The position numbers and the translations under genes were made by a program. From the NCBI RefSeq assembly GCF_036014215.1, contig NZ_CP107921.1:3149001-3213000 (forward strand): a stretch of 64,000 bases of DNA, given 5' to 3'. The stretch comes from Streptomyces sp. NBC_00440. GTDB taxonomy: Bacteria > Actinomycetota > Actinomycetes > Streptomycetales > Streptomycetaceae. The notes beneath the pieces are model-generated. The model was not told where the DNA came from. It saw only the letters and a program-made list of their open reading frames with translations, and searched no databases. This document shows, piece after piece, positions 38,102 through 47,400 of this stretch; position 1 is the first letter of the stretch, and each line of letters starts with the position of its first letter.

Positions 38102-39565
38102 ATGAGCGGGACATCTGAACCTCGCAGTGGGACATCTGAACCTCACCACGACTCGGCGAAGACCATTGAGTCGGCAACCATCCAGCCGATCCCTGACAGC
38201 GAGCGCCACGGCACGAACCGCGACCTGTTCACGATCTGGTTCGGATCGAACATCATGGTGCTGTCCATCGTCACCGGTGGACTGTCGACCACGCTCTTCG
38301 GTCAGCCGCTCTGGACCGCGGTGCTGGGTGTCGTCGTCGGGAACCTGATCGGCGCGGTCTTCATGGCGCTGCACTCCGCACAGGGCCCGACCCTCGGCAT
38401 CCCGCAAATGGTGCAGACCCGAGGCCAGTTCGGCTCCTACGGGTCCGTGCTGATCATCCTGGTCGTCATCGTGATGTACATCGGCTGGTTCGTGGCGAAC
38501 CTGGTGTTCGGCGGGCAGTCTCTGGCGACCATCACGCCGATCAGTACCAAGGGCGGCATCACCATCATCGCGGTCGCGAGCCTGATCGCGACCATCTACG
38601 GCTACCGGCTCATCCACGCCTACACCCGGATCATGACCTACCTTTCGGGAGCGATGCTGGCACTCGCTTTTGTGTGGGTCCTGTTCGTGCACCCGCTGCC
38701 GCACGACTTCTTCGGTACCGGCGGCGCCACGCTCGCAGGGTTCATGGGCACGGTGTCGGCAGCCGCCGTGTGGCAGATCGCGTACGCGCCGTACGTCTCG
38801 GACTACTCGCGCTACATGCCGGCCGGCACCGGCGCGAAGCCGGCCTTCTGGATGAGTTACTGGGGCAGCACCATCGGCTCCATCCTGCCGATGCTGCTCG
38901 GTGCCTCCGTCGGTCTTGCGCTGCCCGGTGCGGATGTGATCGCGGGTCTCACGAAGCTCACCGGCGTCTTCGCCGTCCCGATCGTCGTCGTCTTCACCGT
39001 GGGGATCGCGGCGACCAACGCCATGAATCTCTACTGCAGCACCCTGTCGACGATCACCGTCGCGCAGACCTTCGCTCCCCGCTGGTCCGCCCGGGCTCGC
39101 GAGCGCGCCGTCGTGGCCGCGGTGCTCTGCGGGATCGCGCTGGCCATCGCCCTCCTCGGCGAGAAGGGCTTCCTGGCGAGCTACAACAACTTCATCGTCC
39201 TGCTGCTCAGCGCCCTGGTCCCATGGACCGCGGTGAACCTCGTCGACTACTACCTGGTGCGCCACGGCGACTACGTGGTCGAGGACTTCTTCAAGGCCGA
39301 CGGCGGCCGCTACGGCCGGATCAACTGGCCGGCGGTCCTGTGTTACCTCGTCGGCGCCGCGGTGCAGGTGCCGTTCCTCGTCACGACCATCTACACGGGT
39401 CCCCTCGGCGCGAAGCTCGGCGGTGTCGACATCTCGTGGTGCGTCGGCCTGGTCGTCGCGTCACCCGTCTACTACCTCGTGATGAAGCGGTACCAGGCCA
39501 GGAAATCGGCGGTGGAGGACCCTCCCGCCTTCGACACGGACGTGGAACTGGCGGCGCTCGACTAG
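38102..39565 (+). CDS. NCS1-family permease (cytosine/purine/allantoin type)
   Basis: 487 residues from ATG 38102, with GGAAGGA upstream. About twelve membrane spans. NCS1 features: NRDLFTIWFGSNIMVLSI at the start of helix 1, GPTLGIPQMVQTRGQFGSYG before helix 3, and APYVSDYSRYMP in helix 6/loop. It would import a nucleobase or a hydantoin/ureide-like compound with a cation. The N-terminus carries a 21-base tandem duplication encoding SGTSEPR SGTSEPH (38105-38146). It lies between the FAD oxidase and the ureohydrolase gene, 118 and 70 bases away. Together with the PucR regulator it suggests uptake of a nitrogen-rich substrate for this cluster. Confidence 0.92.
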   Translation: MSGTSEPRSGTSEPHHDSAKTIESATIQPIPDSERHGTNRDLFTIWFGSNIMVLSIVTGGLSTTLFGQPLWTAVLGVVVGNLIGAVFMALHSAQGPTLGIPQMVQTRGQFGSYGSVLIILVVIVMYIGWFVANLVFGGQSLATITPISTKGGITIIAVASLIATIYGYRLIHAYTRIMTYLSGAMLALAFVWVLFVHPLPHDFFGTGGATLAGFMGTVSAAAVWQIAYAPYVSDYSRYMPAGTGAKPAFWMSYWGSTIGSILPMLLGASVGLALPGADVIAGLTKLTGVFAVPIVVVFTVGIAATNAMNLYCSTLSTITVAQTFAPRWSARARERAVVAAVLCGIALAIALLGEKGFLASYNNFIVLLLSALVPWTAVNLVDYYLVRHGDYVVEDFFKADGGRYGRINWPAVLCYLVGAAVQVPFLVTTIYTGPLGAKLGGVDISWCVGLVVASPVYYLVMKRYQARKSAVEDPPAFDTDVELAALD

Positions 39566-39635
39566 GGCCTGTCCGGCCGATCCTCATGGGCCTGCAGCAG
39601 CCCACCCACCCCCCAGCACGACAGGAGAAGACAGC

Positions 39636-40619
39636 ATGACCGACTTCACCCCCATGGGCGCGCTCGACGCCACCCAGGTGCCCCGGTTCGCGGGTCGTGG
39701 AACCTTCGCCCGCGTCCCGGAGATCAGGGACGTCTCCGACTACGACATCGCGCTGTTGGGCGTCCCGTTCGACGGCGGTACGTCGTACCGCCCCGGTGCC
39801 CGCTTCGGTCCGATGGGGATCCGTCAGGCGTCACGGCACCTTCGGCCGCGGTTCCACGTCGACCTCGATGTCGCCCCGCTGGAGCAGGTCCAGGTCGTCG
39901 ATGCGGGTGACGTGCCGTGCACCCCGTACGACACCACCTCCGCGCTCCGCTCGATCGAGGGCTTCGCCCGTGACGTCGCCGGGAACAGGAACCGGCGCAT
40001 CGTGGCGCTCGGCGGGGACCACACGGTGGCTCTGCCGCTGCTCCGGGCGGCCCACCAGCAGCACGGACCGATCGCCCTGGTCCACTTCGACGCGCACCTC
40101 GACACCTGGGACACCTATTTCGACGCTCCCACGACGCACGGCACCGTGTTCCGTCGCGCCGCCGAGGAGGGCCTGCTCGCCCAGGACAAGTCGATCCACC
40201 TCGGCATCCGCGGGCCCATCTACGACCGGCTCGACCTCGTCGAGGACGCCAAGCTCGGGTTCCGGGTGATCCGCGCCGGTGATCTCGACGTGCTCGGCAT
40301 CGACGGAGCGGCGGACGCGGTGCGCCGGCGGGTGGGCGATGCCCCGGTCTACGTGTCGGTCGACATCGACGTGCTCGACCCCGCGTTCGCGCCGGGCACG
40401 GGCACACCGGAGATGGGCGGCTTCACCGGCCGCGAACTGCTGCACCTCCTGCGCCGGTTGCAGGGACTGAACATGATCGGAGGCGACGTGGTCGAGACCG
40501 CGCCGGCCTACGACCATGCCGAGATCACGTGCCTGGCGGCAGCCACGGTGGCCTTCGACCTGGTGACCCTCATGTCGAAGACCCACTCCGGTCCCACGCC
40601 GGGCGGCGCCGGCCAGTGA
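39636..40619 (+). CDS. Ureohydrolase (agmatinase/guanidinobutyrase family)
   Basis: 327 residues. It hydrolyses a guanidino compound to urea plus an amine using two Mn ions. The metal ligands are all present: GGDHT (H129), FDAHLDTWD (D152, H154, D156) and SVDIDVLDP (D243, D245). The substrate-loop THGTVFRRA (about 168-176) is of the agmatinase/guanidinobutyrase/guanidinopropionase kind, not arginase. With an aldehyde dehydrogenase and an amine/alcohol-type oxidase in the same cluster, a guanidino acid such as 4-guanidinobutyrate is a reasonable guess for the substrate. That is inference from context. The gene ends at a hairpin terminator. Confidence 0.92.
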   Translation: MTDFTPMGALDATQVPRFAGRGTFARVPEIRDVSDYDIALLGVPFDGGTSYRPGARFGPMGIRQASRHLRPRFHVDLDVAPLEQVQVVDAGDVPCTPYDTTSALRSIEGFARDVAGNRNRRIVALGGDHTVALPLLRAAHQQHGPIALVHFDAHLDTWDTYFDAPTTHGTVFRRAAEEGLLAQDKSIHLGIRGPIYDRLDLVEDAKLGFRVIRAGDLDVLGIDGAADAVRRRVGDAPVYVSVDIDVLDPAFAPGTGTPEMGGFTGRELLHLLRRLQGLNMIGGDVVETAPAYDHAEITCLAAATVAFDLVTLMSKTHSGPTPGGAGQ

Positions 40620-40637
40620 GCGGCTCAGGGCACTGAG

Positions 40638-40657
40638 CTGCCCGGCCGTCCGGGCAG
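40638..40657. terminator. Bidirectional terminator between ureohydrolase and VOC genes
   Basis: A perfect 8-bp stem CTGCCCGG/CCGGGCAG with CCGT loop, placed between the convergent stops at 40619 and 40677. Confidence 0.65.
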
Positions 40658-40676
40658 CCGGGCCGGGGCGGCCGGG

Positions 40677-41039
40677 TCAGGCCACCGGCTCCAGGAACTC
40701 GATCCTGTTTCCCGCCGGGTCCCACGAGTAGAACCGGCGGTGGCCCGGCAGGTCGGTGTCCCAGGTGATCTTCGCGCCCCGGGATTCCAGCAACTGCCCG
40801 TACGCCTCGATACCGGTGACGCGCAGCGCCGGGTGCGCCTTCGCCGAGGGGCGGTGGCCCTCTTCCATACCGAGGTGCAGCTGTACCTGGCCCGACTGGA
40901 ACCAGCAGCCTCCCCGGACGGCGAGCACCGGGGGCTTGGGGATCTCCGTCATGCCGAGCACTCCTGTGTAGTACGCGCGGAGTTCGTCCTCCGTACCGGG
41001 CGGGGCGCCCAGCTGTACGTGGTCGAGAGCAGTGATCAC
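40677..41039 (-). CDS. VOC (glyoxalase/bleomycin-resistance fold) protein
   Basis: 120 residues from GTG 41039, which overlaps the tam stop codon. A longer open frame runs back through the methyltransferase in another frame and is not used. The VOC pattern is: LDHVQLGAPPGTEDELRAYY, VLGMTEIPKP, GGCWFQSGQVQLHLGME (metal-side strand), and HRRFYSWDPAGNRIEFLEP at the C-terminus (Glu of IEFLEP is a usual metal ligand). Two beta-alpha-beta-beta-beta units make one monomer. The chemistry is unknown. It is co-transcribed with trans-aconitate methyltransferase. Confidence 0.88.
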   Translation of the reverse strand: MITALDHVQLGAPPGTEDELRAYYTGVLGMTEIPKPPVLAVRGGCWFQSGQVQLHLGMEEGHRPSAKAHPALRVTGIEAYGQLLESRGAKITWDTDLPGHRRFYSWDPAGNRIEFLEPVA

Positions 41040-41824
41040 TGGTTCCCCCTGCGGGCGACGGCGAAGATGCGGCGGAACGGGAAGACCGTGCCGTGCGGGC
41101 CCGGCGGGTACGCCTCGCGGAGCAGGTCGCGGTATTCGGTGAGGAAGGCCGCCGCGGCCCCCTCGTCCTCGGCGAGCGCGGTGAGGACGGGGCGCAGAGC
41201 GGTGCCCTTGACCCAGTCGAGGACCGGGTCCTCGCCGGTGAGGAGCTGAAGGTAGGTGGTCTCCCAGACGTCCGCGGTGCAGCCGAGGTCCGTGAGGCGG
41301 GAGAGGTATCCGGCGGGTTCCAGGACGGCTCCGGCGCGGTCGCCGACGCCGGAGAGCCGGGACTTCCAGCGCGGGGATTCGCGCAGCGCGGCGAGGAGGG
41401 TGTGGCTGGGGGCGGTGAAGTTGCCGGGCACCTGGAAGGCGAAGGTGCCGCCGGGGGCGAGGCCGTCCAGCCAGTCGGCGAAGCGGTCCGCGTGGCCGGG
41501 GACCCACTGGAGCAGGGCGTTGGAGACGAGCAGGTCGTACGGGACCGCGGGGGTCCAGGTGGCGGCGTCGGCGTGGGCGAAGCCGAGCCTGGGCCCCGCG
41601 TACCGCTGGGCCTGTTCCAGCATCTGCGGGGAGTTGTCGAAGCCGGTGATCCGGGCGTCCGGCCAGCGGTCGGCGAGCAGGGCGGTGACGTTCCCGGCGC
41701 CGCAGCCGAGGTCGGCGATGGTGGCCGGGGTGCCGGGGATGCGGCTGAGGAGGTCGTGGAAGGGGCGGGTGCGGTGGTCCGCGTGGCGCAGGTACTGCTG
41801 CGGATCCCAGGTGGGTGCGGTCAT
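41036..41824 (-). CDS. tam: Trans-aconitate 2-methyltransferase (SAM-dependent)
   Basis: 262 residues from ATG 41824. Class I methyltransferase: IADLGCGAGNVTALLADRWP (SAM motif I, about 37-56), ITGFDNSPQML (motif II), ADAATWTP, YDLLVSNALLQWVP (motif IV). The sequence following motif IV (DGLAPGGTFAFQVPGNF, PSHTLLAALRESPRWKS) is typical of Tam, which methylates trans-aconitate, an aconitase inhibitor formed from cis-aconitate. The gene is divergent from a MarR-family gene whose S. coelicolor counterpart, TamR, is known to control tam in response to citrate and aconitate. The VOC gene follows with a four-base overlap. Confidence 0.93.
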   Translation of the reverse strand: MTAPTWDPQQYLRHADHRTRPFHDLLSRIPGTPATIADLGCGAGNVTALLADRWPDARITGFDNSPQMLEQAQRYAGPRLGFAHADAATWTPAVPYDLLVSNALLQWVPGHADRFADWLDGLAPGGTFAFQVPGNFTAPSHTLLAALRESPRWKSRLSGVGDRAGAVLEPAGYLSRLTDLGCTADVWETTYLQLLTGEDPVLDWVKGTALRPVLTALAEDEGAAAAFLTEYRDLLREAYPPGPHGTVFPFRRIFAVARRGNQ

Positions 41825-41848
41825 GGAACCAGCATTCCCCCGAAAATC

Positions 41849-41892
41849 TCTTGATGTCAAGATAGTTGTTCCCGAGATAGTTGATACCAAGA
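41849..41892. promoter_or_regulatory. TamR-type MarR operator(s) between tam and its regulator
   Basis: A near-perfect palindrome TCTTGATGTCAAGA (41849-41862) is followed by a weaker copy AGTTGATACCAAGA (41879-41892). The TCTTGA...TCAAGA form is the usual MarR-family operator. The two sites overlap the divergent tam and regulator promoters, so the regulator probably represses both. Confidence 0.8.
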
Positions 41893-41927
41893 GACTTCAT
41901 GTCGACAGACCCTCTACACTGATCCAC

Positions 41928-42425
41928 ATGGAGGATGAGGTCGACCGGCTGGTAGCTGCGTGGCGCCGTGAGCGCCCCGACCTCGACGTGGAACCACTTG
42001 AGGTCCTCAGCCGGGTGTCCAGGCTGGCACGCCACCTCGACCGCGCCCGCCGGCTCGCGTTCTCCGAGCACAGCCTGGAGCCGTGGGAGTTCGACGTCCT
42101 GACATCACTGCGCCGCGCGGGCGACCCGTACCAGCTCTCCCCCGGGCAGCTGCTGACCCAGACCCTGGTCACGTCGGGCACCATGACCAACCGCATCGAC
42201 CGGCTCGCCACCAAGGGCCTCGTCGAGCGGCTGCCCGACCCCAGCGACCGGCGCGGGGTGCTGGTCCGGCTCACCGCCGAGGGGCGCGACCGGGCCGACC
42301 AGGCACTGGCCGGACTGCTCGCCCAGGAGCGCGCCCTGCTCGCCGAGCTCTCCCGCACCCAGCGGGGCGAACTGGCCAGCCTGCTACGCCAGTTGACTGC
42401 CCCGTTCGACAACATCCCCGGCTAG
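41928..42425 (+). CDS. tamR: MarR-family regulator (TamR-like)
   Basis: 165 residues from ATG 41928. Winged-helix MarR protein: LSRVSRLARHLDRARRLAF (dimer helix), WEFDVLTSLRRAGDPYQLSP, LLTQTLVTSGTMTNRIDRLA (recognition helix), RLPDPSDRRGVLVRLTAEG (wing DxRG motif). Divergent from tam with TCTTGA-type operators between, the arrangement described for TamR in S. coelicolor, where citrate or trans-aconitate relieves repression. Its 3' end overlaps the convergent response regulator gene by 42 bases. Confidence 0.9.
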   Translation: MEDEVDRLVAAWRRERPDLDVEPLEVLSRVSRLARHLDRARRLAFSEHSLEPWEFDVLTSLRRAGDPYQLSPGQLLTQTLVTSGTMTNRIDRLATKGLVERLPDPSDRRGVLVRLTAEGRDRADQALAGLLAQERALLAELSRTQRGELASLLRQLTAPFDNIPG

Positions 42426-43163
42426 GGGCTGTACCGGCTCGGCAGGCCCCACGCCTGCCCGTCTCGCCAGGGCGACCGCGGCCAGTGTGGAGTGCACACC
42501 CAGCTTCCCCAGCACGTTCTGCATATGGGTACGGACGGTGTGCGGGGAGAGGAAGAGCCGCTCCGCCACCGCCTTGCGCCCCAGGCCCGCGACCATGCAC
42601 CGCAGCACCTCGCGCTCCCTGGGCGTCAGCGCCTCGACCAGCACCTCACCCTCGGAGCGGTGCCGGTGGGCCGCGGTCAGCTCCCGTACGACACCGGTGA
42701 GCAGGGCGGGCGGCAGATGGGTCTCGTCCCGCAGGACACCCCGGACCACCGCGAGCAGGCGCTGCAGCGAACAGTCCTTGGCGACCCACCCCGAAGCCCC
42801 GGTCCGCAGGGCCAGCGCGGCCCGGCGCGGGTCGTCCCGCACCGCGAGGACGACGGTGCGCAGCGCGGGCCGGGCCGCGCGCACCGCGGCGGCCAGCGAG
42901 ATGCCGTCCGCCGGGGCGCTCTCCCCTGCGGCGGGGACGACCGCCGGGCGGGCGCCCCACCCCGCGGTGACCCCGAGGTCGGCGTCGACGAGCAGCACGT
43001 CGAAGGCGCGCCCGTCCGCCGCGGCCCGGTCCAGACAGCGCAGCGCGGCCGGTCCGCTGCCCGCGGCGGTGACCTCCACGTCGGGTTCGGCGGCGAGGGC
43101 CGCGGCGAGCGATTCGGCGAAGATGCGGTGGTCGTCGACGACGAGAACACGGATATGACCCAT
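42384..43163 (-). CDS. Orphan NarL/LuxR-type response regulator
   Basis: 259 residues from ATG 43163, with GGGGG 6-10 bases upstream. Receiver domain: VLVVDDHRIFAESLAAAL (acidic pair D10-D11), LLVDADLGV with D60 as the likely phosphoacceptor, an insertion of about 20 residues rich in Ala/Pro/Gly after it, then TVVLAVRDDPRRAALALRTGASGWVAKD. The LuxR HTH is at about 190-245: LTPREREVLRCMVAGLGRKAVAERLFLSPHTVRTHMQNVLGKLGV. No kinase gene is adjacent. It is convergent with tamR, overlapping its end. It resembles the regulator at 58009 in size and domain layout. Confidence 0.9.
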   Translation of the reverse strand: MGHIRVLVVDDHRIFAESLAAALAAEPDVEVTAAGSGPAALRCLDRAAADGRAFDVLLVDADLGVTAGWGARPAVVPAAGESAPADGISLAAAVRAARPALRTVVLAVRDDPRRAALALRTGASGWVAKDCSLQRLLAVVRGVLRDETHLPPALLTGVVRELTAAHRHRSEGEVLVEALTPREREVLRCMVAGLGRKAVAERLFLSPHTVRTHMQNVLGKLGVHSTLAAVALARRAGVGPAEPVQPLAGDVVERGSQLA

Positions 43164-43352
43164 AGGTACCCCCACGCCCGCGCACCGGCCCCCACCGGTG
43201 ACTCTGATTCAGCGTACGGGCGTACATCGGGCGCGTCCGGTGATTGGCGAACACCGGTGGGTGACGGGTATTGGTGGCCGCGTACCTCAGGACTTCCGGC
43301 CCGGCTCCCTCTGCCAGCTCGATCCGTGATGGATCGCGGTCGGGCGGCCGTG

Positions 43353-44393
43353 TCAGGGCGTGATGAGGATTCCGACGCTGGAGCCGCCGACGGTCGCGCT
43401 CGCGGTGATCTGGCCCGACGCGCTGACGCCTGTGCCGTTGTCGACCGTCATGCCGGCAGTGGCGGCGAGAGTGGTGAGATCGACCAGGCCGCTGGTGTTG
43501 TTCTCCGTGAAGCCCACGGCGGGGCTGCCGATGGACCCCACGATGTCGTCGTTGGGACCCACATCGGATCCTGCGCTGTCGCTAGGGATCACCGGCGCGG
43601 GAGGCGACCCGCTGAAGAACCGGGTTACGCCGGTGAGCCCGCCTCCACCGTCCGAGGTTCCGATGATCGTGCCGTTGTCGTTGATCCCGAACGCGCTGCT
43701 GTTGCCGAGGAAGCTGCCCGGATTGGCGGGGTCGGGGAGCAGAGTACCGAGATCCGCCAGGAAGCCCGATCCCGCCGTGCTGAGGAAGGCGCGCTCGACC
43801 GGGGTTCCGCTCGTGTCCAGGGAGTTGCTGACGCCCACGACGTCACCCTGGCTGTTGATGCTCGTGGCCCGGCTCGTATCGGTCGTTCCGGACGCCCCGG
43901 CAAGGACCAGGGCGCCCAGATCAGTCATGGACGCCGTTGTGGGATCGAAGAGGAAGGCGTGCTCTGCACCCGTCGCGGAATCCGAAGCCCCCACGATCTG
44001 GCCGTTGTCGTTGATGTGGAGGGCTCGGCTGTTTCCGACGAAGAACCCGGGATTGCCGGGGTCGGGAATGAGGGTCCCCAAGTCCTGGATCCCCGCCGAG
44101 GTCCACAGGACAGCGCGGGTGACCGGGTTTCCGGAGGCGTCGAGCCCTTCGGACTCTCCGCAGATCACCCCGTTGGCGTTGATCGAGCGGGCCCGCGCCT
44201 TCCCGGGCGCACCTACTGTCGGCAGCGCCGGCAGCTGGGTCGGTGTTCCGATCGTGCCGTTGGGCTGGGTGGGGTTCCAGACGTAGGCGAAGACGGTGTC
44301 TTCCTGGCCCACGACGGAACCTGTGGCGTTCAGGCCGTTGGCTTCGCTCATTCCGGTGACGGTTGCGGCGACCAAAGTGGTGACAGTGGCCAT
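43353..44393 (-). CDS. HAF-repeat protein (third gene of an unrecognised beta-protein operon)
   Basis: 346 residues. It is made of about seven 45-50 residue repeats of the HAF type: INANGVICGESEG, INDNGQIVGASDSATGAEHAFLF, INSQGDVVGVSNS, INDNGTIIGTSDG, alternating with DLGTLIPDP/DLGALV/DLGTLLPDP strands. The fold is probably a beta-propeller. HAF proteins are often annotated as extracellular, but this one starts MATVTTLVAATVTGM with no signal peptide or lipobox. A GGAGGAG ribosome site lies in the 27-base gap after the 1174-residue gene, so it is the third gene of that operon. Function unknown. Confidence 0.82.
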   Translation of the reverse strand: MATVTTLVAATVTGMSEANGLNATGSVVGQEDTVFAYVWNPTQPNGTIGTPTQLPALPTVGAPGKARARSINANGVICGESEGLDASGNPVTRAVLWTSAGIQDLGTLIPDPGNPGFFVGNSRALHINDNGQIVGASDSATGAEHAFLFDPTTASMTDLGALVLAGASGTTDTSRATSINSQGDVVGVSNSLDTSGTPVERAFLSTAGSGFLADLGTLLPDPANPGSFLGNSSAFGINDNGTIIGTSDGGGGLTGVTRFFSGSPPAPVIPSDSAGSDVGPNDDIVGSIGSPAVGFTENNTSGLVDLTTLAATAGMTVDNGTGVSASGQITASATVGGSSVGILITP

Positions 44394-44420
44394 GGCTGTT
44401 CTCCTCCTGGTGTCCGAGGG

Positions 44421-47400
44421 TCAGACGTTCACGGGAAGGGGGATGGCGTCCACGAAGACCGTGCGTTCGGTCAGTTCGACGGAGACGTCGATGTCCGTGC
44501 GGTCGGCGGGAATGCTCTCCACCTCGCGTACGACCACCCGCAGCCGCCCGGCCCCCGGATCGCGCGAGGGCGTCCCGGTCTGCGGACCGGCAGGCGCGGG
44601 GGGCAGCGGCGTGAGTGTCTCGTTCAGTGTTCCCTCGACCTGGCATCCCGGGACGCGCGTCCAGGCCGGCAGGCCCGCCGTACCGGGGTCCGCCGCCAGC
44701 GAGGTGAGCTGGACGGAGTCAGCTCCCGCGCCCGGTTGCTCGGTGTACGCCTCCAGCGTGGCGATGACCCGGTTGGCTGCAGGGCCTTGGGGAGCGAGGC
44801 CCGAGAGCGTCACCAGGACTCCGTCGGGGCCGCGTTCGAGCCGTAGGGTCCGGTCGGGCAGGAGCTGCACCAGGGACGTGCGCACCACCGTGGACAGCTC
44901 CAGCCCCGCCAGGCTCTCCTCCTGGTAGCGGGCCAGGGCCAGTTGCACGAACGGGCTGTACGAGGCCGCGGCCACTCCCGGCAGGACCACATCGCTGAAC
45001 CAGTGCCCGCCTTCCTCCGCCACCGGGAACCCCACCACGTCCACGTCGAGGTCGGGCCGGCCGGCGGGGTGGACGCTCCTGGCCCCGGCTGCCTGTGTGA
45101 CGCACGACGAGGTCCGCACGATCCCGGACGGTCCCGGCGTGGACCACAGCGGATCTCTGGCCGTGCAGGTCAGCAACTCCGGGACCGTCAGCACGGGATC
45201 GCCGGCGCCGGCCGCGTCGGGGCACACGACCAGGGCGAGCCGTTCGCCCTCCCCGGTCGTGAACCAGGGGCGGGCGAGCTCGACCCGCAGCCTGTCTCCG
45301 AGCCTGGTCCGTTCGACCACGTCCCATTGGTCGGGCACCTCACCTTCCCACAGGAAAGCGGGGCGCACCGAGAGGACCCGGGGCGGTACCGGCCGGGCCG
45401 AACTCGGCACACTCACCGGCCCCAGGGTCTGCGTCCTGACGAAGGCGTCGTCGGGTTCCTCAGCCGCGAAGAACTGCCGGAACCTGGTGACGGCGGTCAT
45501 GGTGTAGCTCACCCTCCGGTGTCGCGTGTCGCCGAACTCGTGCCTGATCGTGGCGAGTTCGGAGTCGCGACGGCCGATCGCCAGCGAGGGGAGCCCCTGG
45601 GACAACTGCTGCGGGGCGGTGCTGTCGTTCACCTCCTGCCAGGAGGCGACGATGTCGAGCTGTGCTGTGCTCCCCGCATCGAGGGAGAGCAACGGCGCCT
45701 GGTCGTGTGCCAGCACGGCGAAGGGATCTCCTTCGTTGCGTACGGGGACGAGGTGGCCGTCCGGCGCCTGCAGCGGATGCCGTACCGCGTGGACCAGGGT
45801 CACGACATGGGGTGGGGTGACCATCGGGTGGCGGCCGTTGAGGACCGCCGATTCGGGCGAATCGTGGTCGCCGGGCGGATCCGGGACCGACGAGTCGGAG
45901 AGCCAGTTCTTGATCACGAAGTTGTCGAGGTCCTGCAGCTTCAGGTACGAGGCCAGCTCGACGGTGACCTGTCGTCCGGGGGCCAGGGCCAGCAAACCAT
46001 CGTCATTGGCCCAGCGCAGTTCAGGATCGCTGCCGGCGGCGCCCGGGACCAAGCGGAGTGACTTGGCGGCGAAGTCCGGCCATATGCCGCTCCAGTCCCT
46101 CGTGTCCGTCATCTGGTCGTCCTGCCCGGTGGGCTGTTCGCGTACGAAGTACACGGCCACGCCGGCGGCGAGCGGTTCCGGCAGTCCCGGGCCGTCCGCC
46201 TGCACGGCCCGCTGCACCAGGCCCGTCGTCTCCTCGTCCGATCCGTCGAGTCTGCCGTGCTGCTCGGCCAGATCGACGGTGGTGCGCGGTGGCAGGAGCG
46301 TGCGTTCGGCATTGTCCACGTAGGAGGTCGCTCCGAGATCACTGCGGATGACCAACTGGTCGATGCTGCCTCCGGGGCCCAGCGCGTCCGGGTGGACGAC
46401 CGGCTTCCCGTCCGCCCCGGTGACCACGAGGCCGTCGGGGGGTGGAATCTGCGGTGCCGGGAGCGGCTCATGGCGGGCGTACGGCGTCAAGTCGCTGAAG
46501 CAGCGGTCTGCGGCGGGGTCATCGTGTTCCAGACCGCCCCCGGCGATGTCGGCGACGCGCAGCCGCACACTGTACGACGTGTTGAAGCGCAACTCAGGCA
46601 GCGACCCCGGCACGGGTTCGAACTGCCATGAGAAGTCGAAGGGAAGGGCCGGTGCGGGGTTCGGGGCCGGGGGCAGGGGTGCGCCCAGGGCCGGGCGCGG
46701 CACCGCCAGGCTCCAGCCGCTCCAGCGGCTGACGACCTCGTCGGCGCGCAGCTCGCCGGTGCGCTCGTCGCGGATGGCGGCGTTGGCCTTCACATGCCCT
46801 TCCTCAAGTTGCTGCGGACCGATCGGGTTCTTGTTGAGGAAGTACGTTGCGTTCCGCCGGCACAGTGACAGCGAGTCACCGGCCCCATGGAGCCTGACGT
46901 CCATCCGGTATCCGAGCACCAGGTCGTCCGCGGTCAACGGGGGCCCGTCGCTGAGGTCGTCGCGCGCCGCGTTGGCCCGCGCCGCGTCGGAGCGCGCGGC
47001 GAAGTGCTCGGCCCGGTCGCGCCGCATGAGCAGCAGCCCCGCCGATCGCAGGGCGGGAAGCGTCGCGTCGTTGGCCGGCGGGGTCTGCCCGTCCGTCCTG
47101 TCCGTTGCGTAGGTGCGTGCGGCGTCCCGCAGCCGGCTCACGGCACCGTCGATGTCCACGGTGGCCACCTGCCAACGCGGATTCCCGGCCGGGTCCTTCA
47201 CGTCCAGGTCGACCAGGCCTGAGCTGATCGTCGCGGTCGACGCGGGCAGGAACAGTCCGCTGTCGAGTTCGTAGGCCGTCCACGGCGAGACCACCTCGGG
47301 AGCGATCGTCGAGGCGGGCCAACGGACCCGGACGGCGCCCGGGGCGGTCGGGGTGGCGGGCGGCAGGCCCTTGTCGCCGGTGCCGAGGGTGAGTTCCACG

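Noticed and set aside
40677..42071. A single long minus-strand frame suggesting a methyltransferase-VOC fusion
   Set aside because: Only its 3' end (after GTG 41039) has VOC character. The part over tam is in a different frame from the real methyltransferase. Two overlapping genes explain it better.
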